Below are positions 11,683 to 62,699 of a stretch of 64,000 nucleotides of DNA, piece by piece. The stretch comes from Adiantum capillus-veneris. Taxonomy: Eukaryota; Streptophyta; Polypodiopsida; Polypodiales; Pteridaceae. Each line of letters opens with the position of its first letter. Position 1 is the stretch's first letter. A model generated the notes under the pieces. It was not told the DNA's origin. It ran no database searches and was given only the letters and a program-made list of their open reading frames with translations. The stretch lies in NCBI GenBank assembly GCA_014529385.2, contig CM043958.1, positions 149,674,793-149,738,792 on the forward strand, written 5' to 3'. Made by a program: the position numbers and the translations under genes.

Positions 11683-12160
11683 AAGAAGAAGAGAGTTTTA
11701 ACGTCGTAGGAAACTATCCCAAGAGACCTTAAAGATCTAGCCGACGAGGAGTTGAACTCAAGACCTGCTATTCAAGAGGGAAATGGCATAACCAATCTAC
11801 CACACTTGGGTGATAGAAAGATTAAACCATTTTCTTCTTTTTATTGGCCCACACACACACACGCTCGAAAAGAAGAGAGTTTTAACGTCGTAAAAAACTA
11901 TCTCAAGAGACCTTAAAGATCTAACCGATGAGGAGTTGAACTCAAGACCTGTTATTCAAGAGGGAAATGGCATAATCAATCTACAACATTTGGGTGATAG
12001 AAAGGTTATACCATTTTCCTCTTTTTATTGGCACACACACACACCCACACACACACACACTCTCGAGAAGAAGAGAGTTTTAACGTCATAGGAAACTATC
12101 CTAAGAGACCTTAAAGATCTAGCTGACGAGGAGTTGAACTCAAGACCTGTTATTCAAGAG
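11678..12160 (-). mobile_element. Three tandem tRNA-derived SINE-like units
   Basis: Units of about 185 bp repeat at 11678-11862, 11864-12060 and 12061-12160 (the last truncated). On the minus strand each has a box A-like GGTAGATTGGTTATGCC (unit 1: 11785-11801) and, about 20 bp on, a box B-like GGTCTTGAGTTCAAC (11752-11766). The distance between the two matches a tRNA gene, so an RNA polymerase III promoter is likely. In element sense each unit begins after a (GT)n run and ends in CGACGTTAAAAC followed by a TC-rich tail. A related cluster is at 36252-36645. No tRNA acceptor stem or anticodon arm can be folded confidently, so this is a SINE-like repeat rather than a tRNA gene. Confidence 0.7.
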
Positions 12161-12737
12161 AGAGAGAACCACGTGCCAACCTTTGTATTCTTGCCTCACC
12201 TGCGAGTCTCCTAGGGTGCGGACATGGAGTGCCACTGTCGTCAAAAAAGGGCGAAAATCATGCTTGGCCCACTGCCAACGGTGCATGCACCTATCCATTA
12301 GAATCGCAGAGCCATTGGCAATTGATGCGTCATCATCGAGACTGACTACCCCTGGTTCTAAAATGGTCACTGCCGGTGAAGCACCGTTTGCTTGGCGGGA
12401 GGGTCCTTCATTGGTTTGCACCTTCCTGCACTGTGTCAGAGCGCTCTTTCTCTTCCTTTCTCTCATGCACGTGCTCGATAAGCAAGGATGGCTGTCGACA
12501 CAGAGGCTAGAGCACTGACGGCTTCTTCACTGGATTGAGCGCATGTGCGCAGGCTATCCGACCACTAGGCAACCTTTTTGATTTTTCCGAAGCACTTTTC
12601 GCAAACGTACCACATTTTCCATTTCAAACGGGATTTTTTATTTTTTTTCATGGAATATGCTGTTCTCTCGCATCAGGTGAACGTTCAAGAACAGCAATGG
12701 CAGTCTGTGCTTATCGGCAGCACTCATAAGAAGCAGG
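12161..12737 (+). promoter_or_regulatory. Region upstream of MurG exon 1 (leader or promoter, unproven)
   Basis: No repeat family covers this stretch and no known protein is visible. A G-box core CACGTG lies at 12170-12175. A pyrimidine-rich run followed by CATCAG (near 12670) could be a splice acceptor, which would mean an upstream exon. The MurG frame is open back to a TGA near 12678, and that short extension is rich in Ser, Ala and Arg. The true N-terminus, including any plastid transit peptide, is therefore uncertain. Confidence 0.4.
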
Positions 12738-51746
<39,009 letters not shown>

Positions 51747-52838
51747 GCAGTACATTTGTGTTTGAATGTCTACCTGTTGAGAATATTATGCACACCAGGT
51801 TGCTGGCTTGAGTCAACATTGATCTTTTTTCAGCATGCCATATGTAATCTTGGTTCTTTAGTAGTCGCATGTGCTAAGGTGAGCACCCTTTAATCGTCTC
51901 ATAATTTAATGCCTCACTCAGAATCCAACTGGTGGAATTCATGTCTTACTCAACTGGGACCGCTGCAGATGATTTACAAAGACCAAAATTATGCACTATC
52001 CATATCCAGCTTTAGTCTGGAGGCTGTTATGTGAGATGCCACTACATTTTCCTATTGAGAGTAGAATGGCATGTATCTTTCTGTTTGACTCGAAACGGCT
52101 TGGGATGAAGAGAACACATTCACCAATTATCCCGTCACAACAAATCCTTGGAGTTGAGAGTTTCAATGGTAAAAGAGCACCCAAAAAAAATATTTGAAGA
52201 AATAGAATGTATAAACGCAGACATTGAAAGGGCAGCACCAAATGTGTCGTATTCAATGGTCTATAGACTAATGTTGGCTTCCTTTTCGCATGGCCAAGGA
52301 CCCATCGGGAAGCAAGTCACTGCATCTACTTGGTGCAATGCCATACCATTGTGAATGCTTATCTGTTGCAGTCCATAAGATCAAAAGCTATGCTCCACTT
52401 TCCACTTTTGTCTGAAAGGTTCTATCCATCTACATGAGAAGGTGTTTACAATCTTGAGCAATTAGGACTCACAAATATTCTTCATATCTTGTGTGTGCGC
52501 TGATCTGATAGATGCTAGACTTGTTTGCTTGTTATGAATGAGAGATTGGGATATTTATCTTTGTATATAATGTCAAGGCCCTTGGTGTTCCTTGCTATAA
52601 AACATTACCATGCCTTGACAGATGCTTGAAGAGGAGGCGGCCCTCGTGGTGGTCACGAGGAATGCTTAGGAGTGGCTCTTTGGACTGATGTTGTGGCCCT
52701 TGTTCTATCATGCACATACTATGGTAAACGCCTGCAAGAAAGGCGCCATTGAGAGCCTTATTATTCAATGTATCAAATTTTATACATCAATAAAAGCCAA
52801 GTGTGTGGAACACTCTTTACTTTGTTTTTATTTTTTTT
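51747..52838 (+). other. MurG: Region downstream of MurG, probable 3' UTR
   Basis: No other gene is seen. An AATAAA signal lies at 52789-52794 and could end the MurG transcript, although earlier sites cannot be excluded. Confidence 0.45.
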
Positions 52839-52875
52839 GGGGGGGGGGGGGGGGGGGGGGGGGGTGTGGGGGGGC
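52839..52875. repeat. Poly-G tract
   Basis: A run of 26 G, then TGT and seven more G. Confidence 0.95.
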
Positions 52876-53160
52876 GCATAGGAAGAGAACTTATCAATGG
52901 TAGTGGAGAGCTCATCTATTGCCTTATACCTTCACATCCAACAACCCACCTTGCTTCAATTCTATTGTTGGGGGGGACTCTTGTTGTATGAAGCAAAGAT
53001 TGAGCCAGAGTTTGTAATTGTGTCTATTTTTAAGTTGTGTAACATAGCAATGTCTGGCTTCTTATGGAAAGCTCTAGCAACCTCTTGGACTACAATACTT
53101 CTACCTTGCTCAATGGAATGGGTCTCTAACCTAGCCACAAACGCCCATGGGGAGGATTAC
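52876..53160. other. Spacer before a Ty3 LTR
   Basis: No gene is recognised. Confidence 0.45.
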
Positions 53161-53849
53161 TGTCACAAAGTGATGATGTGGCATGACCTAAAGGATAGAT
53201 CTTTGGATAGAGAGGGGTCCAAACCCTAGTGAAAGAAGTAGATGAATTTTTTTACCAAACTTACAAGACTTGCTGAGTGGCCTATTTTTAAAGTCACCAA
53301 CTTATGGGGACCCTCTCTGAGAGGGCCTAGGGACACTAGACATTAAAATGAAGCACGACCACTCACATGCAATCAAGCCTTGCGTAAAAACATGTTGACA
53401 TGGTAGCTGTATGGACGCTCATCGCAAATTGCGCTAATGACGTGACAAGTTGTACGGACCCTTTGTGTTTTACATTGATGATGTGGTAGCCAAACGGATT
53501 TTCGTAAATCGTGTTGGTTGTTGGCAGCGCTAGCTTTTGGAGCCGCATGCTTTTGGATTTGATGCGTTTCATGTATTGCTTTTAGGCCATTTATAAGAAT
53601 TGCCAGGGCCTCTCTCTTGGAGATTAGCTTTGTGGGCTCTGTTGAGAGAAGAGGACCTTTGGACATTGTACTTTGTGAAGCATAATAATAAAGAAATATC
53701 GAGAAGGGCGGCCACTCTTTGGGGTCGGTCTCTCTGGGCGTGGTTCATCGTCCTGTGCTGTGTTGTCTCTCTTTCAACTTTGTTCAATTCTTTCAGTTTT
53801 CTCATGTGTTGCACTAGACTTTCGACTCGGAATGTCAAAGTCTATTACA
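53161..53849 (+). repeat. 5' LTR of a rearranged Ty3 element
   Basis: It starts TGTCACAAAGTGATG and ends GTCTATTACA (689 bp). The shared core lies at 53692-53726. A primer-binding site follows after one base. Confidence 0.85.
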
Positions 53850-53850
53850 G

Positions 53851-53866
53851 TGGTATCAAAGATCAG
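53851..53866 (+). promoter_or_regulatory. Primer-binding site (initiator Met tRNA type)
   Basis: TGGTATCAAAGATCAG differs by one base from TGGTATCAGAG in its first 11 positions. Confidence 0.82.
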
Positions 53867-53909
53867 ACAATTCTTCTACTAAGAAGTATCCGATCCCCTT
53901 AGTTGTAGC

Positions 53910-55630
53910 ACACACATTCAATCGACGAATCCTGCCAGTTGGAAATTGTGGTACCTGACTGCCCAGGTTTAGGAGAGAATAATGGAAATTCAAACGGACA
54001 TTGACCATCTTCTGAAGATTTGGAAGAGTATGGCTTGTTTTCACATAATGTATACAAAAGAATGGAGATGCAGTGTCAATAGCAGGTCGATGCCTATGCT
54101 CAACATATGCTTCAGTATTCCAAGGATCCCCAGTATGCAAAATTTTTATCAAGTGCCCGCTTGATGAGACGCATTCACGATGGCAGACCACCATTTGTTC
54201 CCTGTGAAGAAGATGCCTACACTAGGAACACCAGCTCAGAAGGTGTACTGAGAGGATGAGTTCGAGGAAGCAATAGAACATCGAGTCAGTCTACTCATAA
54301 TGTTCAAGATGCAGTCATAGAAATAGAGTGGAGTAGCAGACTCTCCACGCTACTTTGGTTGGAGATCTACTTTTGAGAATGCTCGAAAGGCAAAGAAACG
54401 TGTGAGATTTGAGAAAGTTTCCAATTCATCCTTATCCTCTTCTTACAGCTCGAACAGTTCTTCTTCCTCTGATTCTAATGACGAGGATAGAAAGAGCATG
54501 AAGAGGAGAAAGACTCAGAGACATCGGAAAGGCAAGAGGAAAGAAAAGAAGAGCCCGATCCCACTCATAAGTATTTTGACGATTCGGACGAGGATTCTTC
54601 CTTCTTTGAAAGTTCAGATTCTGATGAGTAGATGTTTTCAACCAAGAGGAAGTACATATATAGACACAACCAATACAATTTTTCTTGAGGATAAGGGCAA
54701 GAAGCCCAAGGATTTCAAGGATGGTGGGCAAGCAATAAAGTTCAATATGTTTTCTGGCTTTAAAGATATCCACAAGGCCCTCGCTTTTATCCAACAATTT
54801 GAGATAGTCTACTCTGGGGGACGCTACTCAAGAGCATTCCAAGGTGTGAAGGGCGGCATCTTACCTTAAGGGGAACGCACAAACCTACTGGTCTACCCTA
54901 CTTCTACAGAGGGGAGCAACAACGAAACGGCTACAATTCAAGCGAGTTTTTACTTCCTCATTGCTCACCCAGGAATACAAACGCGATGTGATCACAGCTT
55001 GGAATCATTACTCTGGGGGACGCTACTCAAGAGCATCCCAAGGTCCGAAGGGCGGCATCTTACCTTAAGGGGAACGTACAAACCTACTAGTCTACCCTAC
55101 TTCTACATAGGGAAGCAACAACGAAACAGCTACAATTCGAGCGAGTTTTTACTTCCTCATTGCTCACCCAGGAATACAAACTCGATGTGATCACAGCTTG
55201 GAATCATTTGAGGATGACCAAGGAGGACACATTGGATACCTACCGTCAAAGATTTTGGGACACTTTCCTGCCGGCTTCTGAGATCACCTTTAAGCATCAG
55301 ATTGAGCGATTTTGCTGTCATCTACCTAAAGAAATACGGGATTATTGTTTGCCGCAGAAGTTTGACTCCATGCAAGAGTTGATGGTGCATGCCAAGCAAG
55401 GCTTTGCAATGCACATGGGCACTCTTACGTATCCTAGAGACACATCTGTCATAGTTTAGACCGGACAAGAAACGAACAGCGGTAACAAAAGGAAGGGAAA
55501 GCAACATAATAAGAAATCTTCAGGCCCTCGACTGTCAAGGGGGCAATACTTTAAAGAGGGTAAATGTTACAGTTGTGAAGAACATGGGTATATACTTGCC
55601 AGGTGTCCCAAAAAAGCACCTAAAGAATAG
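53910..55630 (+). pseudogene. Degenerate Ty3 gag
   Basis: Same gag type as 28122-29610: a Ser-rich then basic region (54420-54560), KPKDFKDGGQAIKFNMFSGF, and WNHLRMTKEDTLDTYRQRFW. The zinc knuckle near 55567 has Tyr in place of His (CYSCEEHGYILARC). A 199-bp tandem duplication (54810-55008 and 55009-55207) repeats the middle of the Gag core. Multiple stops are present. Confidence 0.83.
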
Positions 55631-55725
55631 ACAGAGGACATGCCAGATAGTTTCAAAGCGGTGGGCGAGAAAAACAAATGCATGATTGGTGGCAGATTTA
55701 GTGGAGACCGACCCTGAACAAATGG

Positions 55726-56224
55726 ATGAAAGTACAGATGGACGAAAGTACAGAGCTTTGGAGAGCGTGGGGCAAAGTACAAGATCAAGAAGCCCTCATC
55801 TCCTTCGATGGAGGAGCAAAGGCAAAATTCATCTTGACTGAATTGGCGGCTCGAGTTGAAATTACGCCAGAGGAGATGGGACCACCCACCATTGAGGCAG
55901 TTCTAGCGGCACGAGGGCGAGATGTTGCCACATTACACCTGTCATAGGAAAAATTCGGTTGCATTCTCAAGGGTATTTAGGGCACAAGGACGTTTACATA
56001 ATGCCATAATTCTTGATGTAAAATTAAAGGGTGAGTCCATCCCACTTGTATCAGCTTCGGCCATTTCCAGATGAGTGAAATCTAGTCTCTTTGTTTACTT
56101 GATCTACTTACATGAGTTTGATAACAATTTGTCCAACCTTCAGAAGGAACGACGAGACTATTTGCAAGCTCAAACTGATTGTTTCTCTGAAGGCTTACGA
56201 GGAGAGTTACCTCCTCATCTTTGG
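55726..56224 (+). pseudogene. Ty3 protease and start of RT, cut by inversion
   Basis: ELWRAWGKVQDQEALISFDG and then GAKAKFILTELAAR matches the protease region of the young element (19150-19260). It continues to QKERRDYLQAQTDCFSEGLR and stops abruptly near 56224, where minus strand integrase sequence begins. Confidence 0.8.
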
Positions 56225-57600
56225 AAGATTAAAAATGAAGTCCATTGCTATACTTTCCCATGGTCAGCTAGGTACAGGTAAATGTTGCAGAAGACATGGT
56301 GCCTTATGCCTGTCAAGCTTGACCTTTTGGCATACTCAACAACTGCGAACAAACTCATCCACATCCTTTGAGCCTCGGCCAATATAAGAACTGCTCCACA
56401 CCTTTCAAGGTGGTGCCTATGCCGCGATGGCCTGAAAAAGATAGATAGTGGCACTCTGTCAAAACGGGATTTGTGGCATATTGATCTACCATGTCCTCGA
56501 AGCTGTGATGATGAATCGACCTAATATCCAAAATCAATGGCTTGCGAGATAATGCATCTGCCACCACGCTTTTATGTCATTGCACGTGGATGATCCGAAA
56601 ATAAGATTGCGACAAAATGTTTGCCCACCGCATCTGCTTGTCTCAAAGTTGTTTCTGAGACAAAAAATATTGCAAACTTTGGTAGTCAATGAACACTGTA
56701 AAATCGGCTCCGAGTAAAAATTGTCGCCATTGAGTAAGAGCATGGATGACTACCAAAAGCTCTTTCTCATAAATCTGTGCAACCCTTTTTGGTCTGGAAA
56801 ACATTCTACTCTCATAAGCTGAAGCATGGCTCTCCTGCATTAAGACCGCTCCCAGACTTCAATTAGAGGCATCACAATAAACTTCAAACAACACTGGACC
56901 AAATGTCAACTTTTCTTTTAGTCTTGAAGGTTGCAACCTCACATGGTCCCCACATAAAAGGAATCCCTTTTTATGTCAAAACGTGCAAAGAAGAAGCAAT
57001 CTCTGCAAATTTTTTAATGGACTGCCAATAGTAAGAGCACAAACCCAAAAAGCTTCGAACTTCGTGAACACTCTTCAAATCTAGCCAATCTCGAATGGTC
57101 TCAACCTTGGCCCGGTCCATTCTGACACCCTTTGCGGAGACAACGTGAACCAAAAAGTACATCTCTAGTAAGAAAAACTCGCTCTTCTTTACATTAACCA
57201 CCAATCGATGTTGCCGTAGTGCCTTGAAAACCCGTAACAGATGGTGTATGTGCTCTGTCTCACTCTTGGAGAATACGATGATGTCGTCAAACAAGGTGTC
57301 CACAAATGATCTATACTCTTGAAAAATCATGTTCATCATCCTATTCAACGTTGTAGGAGCATCTGTAAGAACGAAAGGTATCACCAAATACTCGTACAAT
57401 CCAAAGGACGTCCTGAACGCAGTCTTGTATACATCTCCAGGAGCGATCCTGATCTGATGAAAGCAACTTTTTAGGTCAATTCTACTGAAACATGTAGAAC
57501 CCTAAAGCCTGTCCAGTATATCATCAATCCTGGGTATTGGAAACTTGTTCTTCATGATGATTTTATTGAAAGCCATGTAGTCAATGCACATTCTTTGAAT
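56225..57600 (-). pseudogene. Inverted Ty3 pol segment: RT, RNase H, integrase
   Basis: On the minus strand from right to left: CIDYMAFNKIIMKNKFPIPR (57500-57600), TLFDDIIVFSKSE (RT catalytic, near 57290), SFLGLCSYYWQSIKKF, YEKELLVVIHALTQWRQFLL (RNase H), and HRGIGTTLKGVEQFLYWPRL (integrase zinc region), ending in the integrase first-Asp segment at 56225. It is head to head with the protease fragment on its left. Many small breaks are present. Confidence 0.85.
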
Positions 57601-58504
57601 TTTTTGAGGTTTCCTTATCTGTATCAAGTTGCACACTTTGTCGAGACTTCTCAGTACCATTCTGTGGGGGATTTGGTAATTCAGTATCCATCGTTGAGGG
57701 TATAGCATTTTCCCCACTTTTCACGCTTGGGGCCATGGCCACGACAGCTGGACAAGACCTAGCAAAGTGCCCAAATTTTTTGCACTTGAATCACGCACCA
57801 AAAAAAAGTACCAAAGGTCAAAGGATATCTTTAAGACCATCCCCCACATTTTCCACTAGATTCTTGGGCTGGACCTTCCTGAGATCCCACCATATACAAA
57901 CCTCATTGGTAGCGATGCCTGCTACTTTACTTGATGGTATGAATAGAGGAGTACCAAGGGCTGCTGCTAGGTCTTTCAAGTTGCTTCTCAGCCACAATGG
58001 GAGGTTCACAAATTCAACCCATACCGGACGCATATCCCGGAAAGCATTTGAGGACTCAAATGAGGGATCCCAAGGTAGCATGCAAACCGGTGATTGGTAG
58101 AGGAACAATAGGCTTTTGGGCAGGACTTTAGCCACCAACACCTCATCATTGAACTGCACTAAGAAGAAACCTTTTTCCAGATATTGCACATTGGACACTC
58201 CTCCTCCTTGGTTGAGGATGTTAGGGCTCTGAAGCCAATTGATGAGCTCTATTTTGGTAGGCACCCTGCCAAAATAACTGAAGAACAACGTAGGCTTAGC
58301 AAGCTCAACAATTTGTCTTTTGACCAAGGCAGGAAGGACCGCCACGGTGAGGGAATACTCCACCACTCTTTGCGGGCTAAGGTGAGAAGCATCTCTCCGA
58401 ACCCATTTTGGAGGGAAGCTGCTAGAAAGACCAATAACAAAGGCAACCGACATCTGGACCAACCGTGAGATTATAGTAGTAACTGGTGGAAAAGAACAAA
58501 CCAA
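57600..58504 (-). pseudogene. DUF4283/CCHC ORF fragment (LINE ORF1-like)
   Basis: The minus strand frame 57818-58504 contains LEKGFFLVQFNDEVLVAKVL, CMLPWDPSFESSNAFRDMRP and VWVEFVNLPLWL, the pattern of DUF4283, a domain found in plant LINE ORF1 and related proteins. A partial zinc knuckle (KFGHFARSCP, near 57745-57780) follows, with its first Cys replaced by a stop. In minus strand order this ORF runs directly into Ty3 RT sequence at about 57600. Confidence 0.78.
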
Positions 58505-58657
58505 ATGGTACTCCCATACAACTTGGATGGGATTGAAAGGCTACTAATCAGCAGAGCCCTGGAGTAGATGGACATTTGGTGCCTACCTAGTTGTGAGTTT
58601 GAGTTGGATTGGAAAGCATGGTGATGGCCTAAATATAGACACTTTTGTAAGCCTCAA
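58505..58657. other. Short spacer
   Basis: No feature seen. Confidence 0.5.
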
Positions 58658-59577
58658 TGTTAGCGGCGGGTGGACACACCCAACGGAGGATGATTTCCCG
58701 GTGGGATATTAATTTCCTTTGTAATTATTCCTTAATTGAGAAGAAACCGTCATTTCACCTTTGTAAATACTGGGGCTTGCAGAAGCTTCCAAATTGTATC
58801 CCATTTTTGACATTTAGACTTAGTAAATGGTTAAATTGGAACATTAGGGTTTGAGATTGTAAGGTATTTATACCACTTTTGACCTTAATGCAAAAACGCT
58901 TTGTCATTTTTATAAGTTGAGCATACTCTGTACAAGAGAGAGTGAGAGTTTTATCTTTATGCTACGCGCGCACTTGTGGTCGGAATCGAGTGCGGAGAAG
59001 TGCAACAGTGTTGCCCCCGAAGAGAGCTATGTGCCAACACCTACATTGCAGGTGTAAAACCCGGCTTTGCGAGCTCGACCCACGAGCTATATCTGGTGAT
59101 TCGGTGAGCATACGTTATCCGTTTCTGCATTTCAGCATATCCACGCATTCGCAATGAGTAGAGCTACACATTAGGCACTTTAGTTTTCAGAAACATCGAC
59201 CTGTAAATTTCGATCAGACATCCTACGTGATTTTGCACCGAGTGTTTAGGGTTGGAATTTTGGTTCATGGACCTTAGGGCGTACGACCTATTGGTGTTAA
59301 TAGGATTTCCCTCAAGTTTCGTAGCGTTTCGAGAACGTTTGATGGGTATTTGGCTCTTGAAAGCGTTGTAGGAAATCTCCTCTTGTGTACTCTTGAAGGC
59401 TGTAGCTTAGACATTGGGTAGAGACCTCCGTAGGAAGTAGTCAATAGTCGGTCGAGCGTAGGTTGACACCATATGCTTGCTTCCACGCACCTGCGGGTCG
59501 AGCTTCGTCCTTAGCTGACAAATCTTGTTAGGTGAGTTCTCACTGTGCTGATGTCCGTCGTGGCGTATCCGCCAACA
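58658..59577 (+). repeat. 5' LTR of a Tat/Athila-like Ty3 element
   Basis: It starts TGTTAGCGGCGGG and ends TCCGCCAACA (920 bp), so the ends are short inverted repeats. A primer-binding site follows. The second LTR lies beyond the window, so the boundaries rest on ends and primer site only. Confidence 0.75.
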
Positions 59578-59578
59578 T

Positions 59579-59596
59579 TGGCGTCGCTGTCGAGGA
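59579..59596 (+). promoter_or_regulatory. Primer-binding site resembling the Tat/Athila type
   Basis: TGGCGTCGCTGTCGAGGA resembles the TGGCGCCGTTGCCGGGGA site used by many Tat/Athila elements, with several changes. Confidence 0.7.
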
Positions 59597-61500
59597 CGAA
59601 AAGCCTAGGTAGGTGACCGAGACTAGTCCTTGAGGATAGGGATTCTCTAACTTGCCAGAGTTTTGTTTTACATTTAGATAGGATCAAAGGGTGTGGAACT
59701 CTCTAGGCCTTAGGAGGAGTCTAGGGAGCGAGTGTCTTGCCTAGATCCTTCGACTTAGGTAGACTTAGGTAGTTTTAGGTATTAGTTAAGTTGTGGTGTA
59801 GAGAGTAGGAGTTGAAGTGGTAGAGGCGGTGAAAGGATAGCTAGAGAGTCTGGAGAGGCCAGGAAGCAACCGAGACACCAAAATCACCATCTCGCATGAT
59901 GAGTAGGAGTAGGGTAAGTAGGACATCATGATTTATGATCTGGAGCACTTCATGCATGTTATATTTGCTGTTACGCTCATCAAAGAGTTGTAAAAGACGG
60001 AAAAGAATGTTTAGAAGCTGAATTAAAGTTCAAAAGTTTCTGTGAGTATTTTTGAGAGAGCTGCAGAGCATAGAGAGTACTTCTGTTAGAAAGAAGTTAA
60101 ATTTTAAGCCAGTAGACATCCTACGCGTAGGATGTCTATAGGTTGTTCTGGTGAGAATTTTGAAAATCTGAGTTGACCAGTGTGTTTAGAAGGTAGGTTT
60201 TACCTTATTTTCACCTGGAAAGTGGAAGTTTGACCATATCTTGACGGGATAAGGCCAAAAGAAAGGAAATTGCCAGACATCCTACCCAAATTGTGCCAAG
60301 GCATTATTTTAAGACCAAAACCATAGGATGGCTTCATGAGCATGATCTACATGATTTATTGAGTGCATGAGAAAGGTTTTATCTCAATGGGGAGAGAAAA
60401 TTGGGTTTTAAGCAGACTTTAGCATTTTTTGACTGAAAAAAGGCTAGGATAGCTAAAATTGGGGTCTTTTGAAATCCAAACTAAAATATAAGCATAGCAT
60501 TGGGTTGCTGACATCAAGGAGAAGTTGTGGCTCAAGTTTGGGGTCAAACAGATCATTTAGATATTCTACACGTAGTATGTGTTCACAGTGATTTAGCACT
60601 CCAAATCCAATTGTGAGCATACCAGAGTGATCAACACCTTAAGAGGAGTCTGTGGTTTGCATTTGGAGCAATTTTGAGCAGTTAGACGTGATACGTGTAG
60701 GATGTCTACTGCATGATATTGAAGTCAAAACCTGACTGTAGGCATAGCAGGGTGTTGTATAGCCTGAGGCAAGTCTCCTAGTCAATTTTGGTCCAAATTG
60801 GAGTTGATTTGACTGGTCAGACCAACATCAGGTTGCTGGAACATATTTCTGATCAGTTGACCAGCTTATAGGTGTCCAAATCAAAAAGTGAGAGCAGCTG
60901 TGGACTCAGCACATGAAGGGGAATCTTATAGTGCAAATTTCAGCCAAAATAGAGCAGGAAGACATGCTACGCATAGGATGTCTACAGGGGCTTATTGAAG
61001 TCAAAATCTGACTGTGGACATAGAGTGATGTTCCAATTGACTTAAGAGTTCCAGAACTTCTTTCAAAAGTGAAATTGAACCTTGTATGACCTTTTGACTC
61101 AGCAAAGACGAAATTGAGACTTTCCTTCTAAACTGACAAACATTCGAGTGAAGTACAATTCCAGATTAGCAGACCTAATCAAGAACATCCGAAGTGTATA
61201 AAGTATAGTAGTGGTTGAGGTTAACCCTCCAGTTATACCAATCATTACTAAGATCACCTCTAGTGGTTAAATGCTTTGATTTGATTGCCGAAATTAAACG
61301 CTTGTGTACAGGTATATTTAGCGGCAAGACAAGAAGTTGTGCGGAAACTGATCCCTTGCCAGGTGAGTGGTTGAATTTGTGATAAATTGCATTGCTAAGT
61401 TTGATGAATTTAAGACCAGGAAGACGCATTCCTAGAGACCAAAAAGTGGCAGGTGATTAGGGTAGCTTAGTGTCCACTAAGGAGAGTGTAACTTAGGCAA
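59597..61500 (+). other. Leader of the Tat/Athila-like element with repeated palindromic motif
   Basis: No coding frame is convincing. A perfect 26-bp palindrome is centred at 60125/60126 (half-site TAGACATCCTACG). Degenerate copies occur near 60277, 60545, 60690 and 60963, and a half copy lies in the LTR near 59217. The segments between copies are themselves weakly repeated, with spacing of about 140 or 270 bp. Confidence 0.7.
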
Positions 61501-61571
61501 GGCTAGATCCATTAGCACCAATCATTGAGGAGGGTAATGATACTGACACTTCATCAGATAAGTCCTTCTTC

Positions 61572-62066
61572 ATGATGGGTAGTCAACAGCCAGAAGGTTT
61601 CTCCGGTGAAGGACCGATGCTAGGAGGAAGTACCTCCCAAAACCCTTTGAATGATGCCAACTTCACTATAATCTTCTTAGAAGGAACAAACTCTAGGGGA
61701 GCCCTACTTTATTCTGACTATCGGGGACGCAAGTGTATTTGCATAGAAGAAATACATTCTCAGAGACTGGAGATAATTTGAGTCTATGATGATGGGGATA
61801 GATTCCGAGACCAAAAGGGGAACCACTATCTAATAGTTAGTAACCCTGAGGATTACAAGAGATATGGAGATAATGTGGCAAAAGGAAAAATTGTCTCAAA
61901 GGCTCAAGAGCTGCCTCCAAAAATTGATCGACCTGGAGCTCTTTTTATGTATGATAAAAAACAACCAGGGTCTCTGCCTATAATGAGAATGTGGGAATTT
62001 AGAAGCATGAGAGCGGGGAGTAGTCTCTTATTTTTTTATGCAAAGAACCCTACCCAAATGAATTAA
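61572..62066 (+). pseudogene. ORF of unknown role upstream of Gag
   Basis: Two same-frame segments (61572-61781 and 61875-62066) are separated by TGA at 61779. They read NFTIIFLEGTNSRGALLYSD and PGALFMYDKKQPGSLPIMRM. I do not recognise a family. Position suggests the N-terminal part of the element's gag polyprotein. Confidence 0.5.
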
Positions 62067-62699
62067 GCAAAGACAAGGTTCTTTACTTATTCTCTTATGA
62101 AATTGCTATGGGGAAGGATATCATTTTTGTTGACAGGTACAGGCGAGAATACAAATGAATTCTCCCTGAGGAGGTAGAAAAGGCAACAGTTCCAAAAACA
62201 TTAACATATGCCCCCGAAGAAGTACCAAGGTCCACCTATACCCCTAGCAAGTCAACAAATCCATTTTCAGAAGAGTACGATGCAACATTACATTCTAACC
62301 GGCAACAGACGTTCAACTACCAGAATCAACAAGCAACCCAACCATCATTGTAGGCATGGCTTCGACAAAGTGCGACATTAGAACAAGACCGAGACAAAGA
62401 TGGTTATCCAGCCGCACGAGGGCTAAGAGATTTACAAGAACCGCCACTCTATTCACAGTATCAAGGCGAGAGTAAGACAAAAACTCAAGAGTCGGCACAG
62501 CCTGGAAGACAACCCATAGAATGAGTTGGAAGAGATGAACCACCTCTTGCAAGAACCATCAGAAATTATGGCTTAGGGGCACCTCTGGGAGAGGAACCCT
62601 CCCACTACCGAAGGCCAGAAGAGGTATATCGAGTAGGACGAGGAGAACCAATGATGAGATTTGTAGACCATTGTAGAATTAGGCCTTCTCAGGTGCAAA

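Noticed and set aside
11752-11801. Possible tRNA gene on the minus strand
   Set aside because: Box A- and B-like segments are present, but no full cloverleaf or anticodon stem could be formed. The unit is repeated with microsatellite tails, so SINE-like is the better call.
12183-12518. Open frames on both strands upstream of MurG
   Set aside because: They overlap each other in opposite directions and have no recognisable domain. They may be promoter or leader sequence.
60113-60980. CRISPR-like or satellite array
   Set aside because: The repeats are palindromic but degenerate and irregularly spaced, inside the leader of an LTR element in a plant genome. There is no spacer structure.
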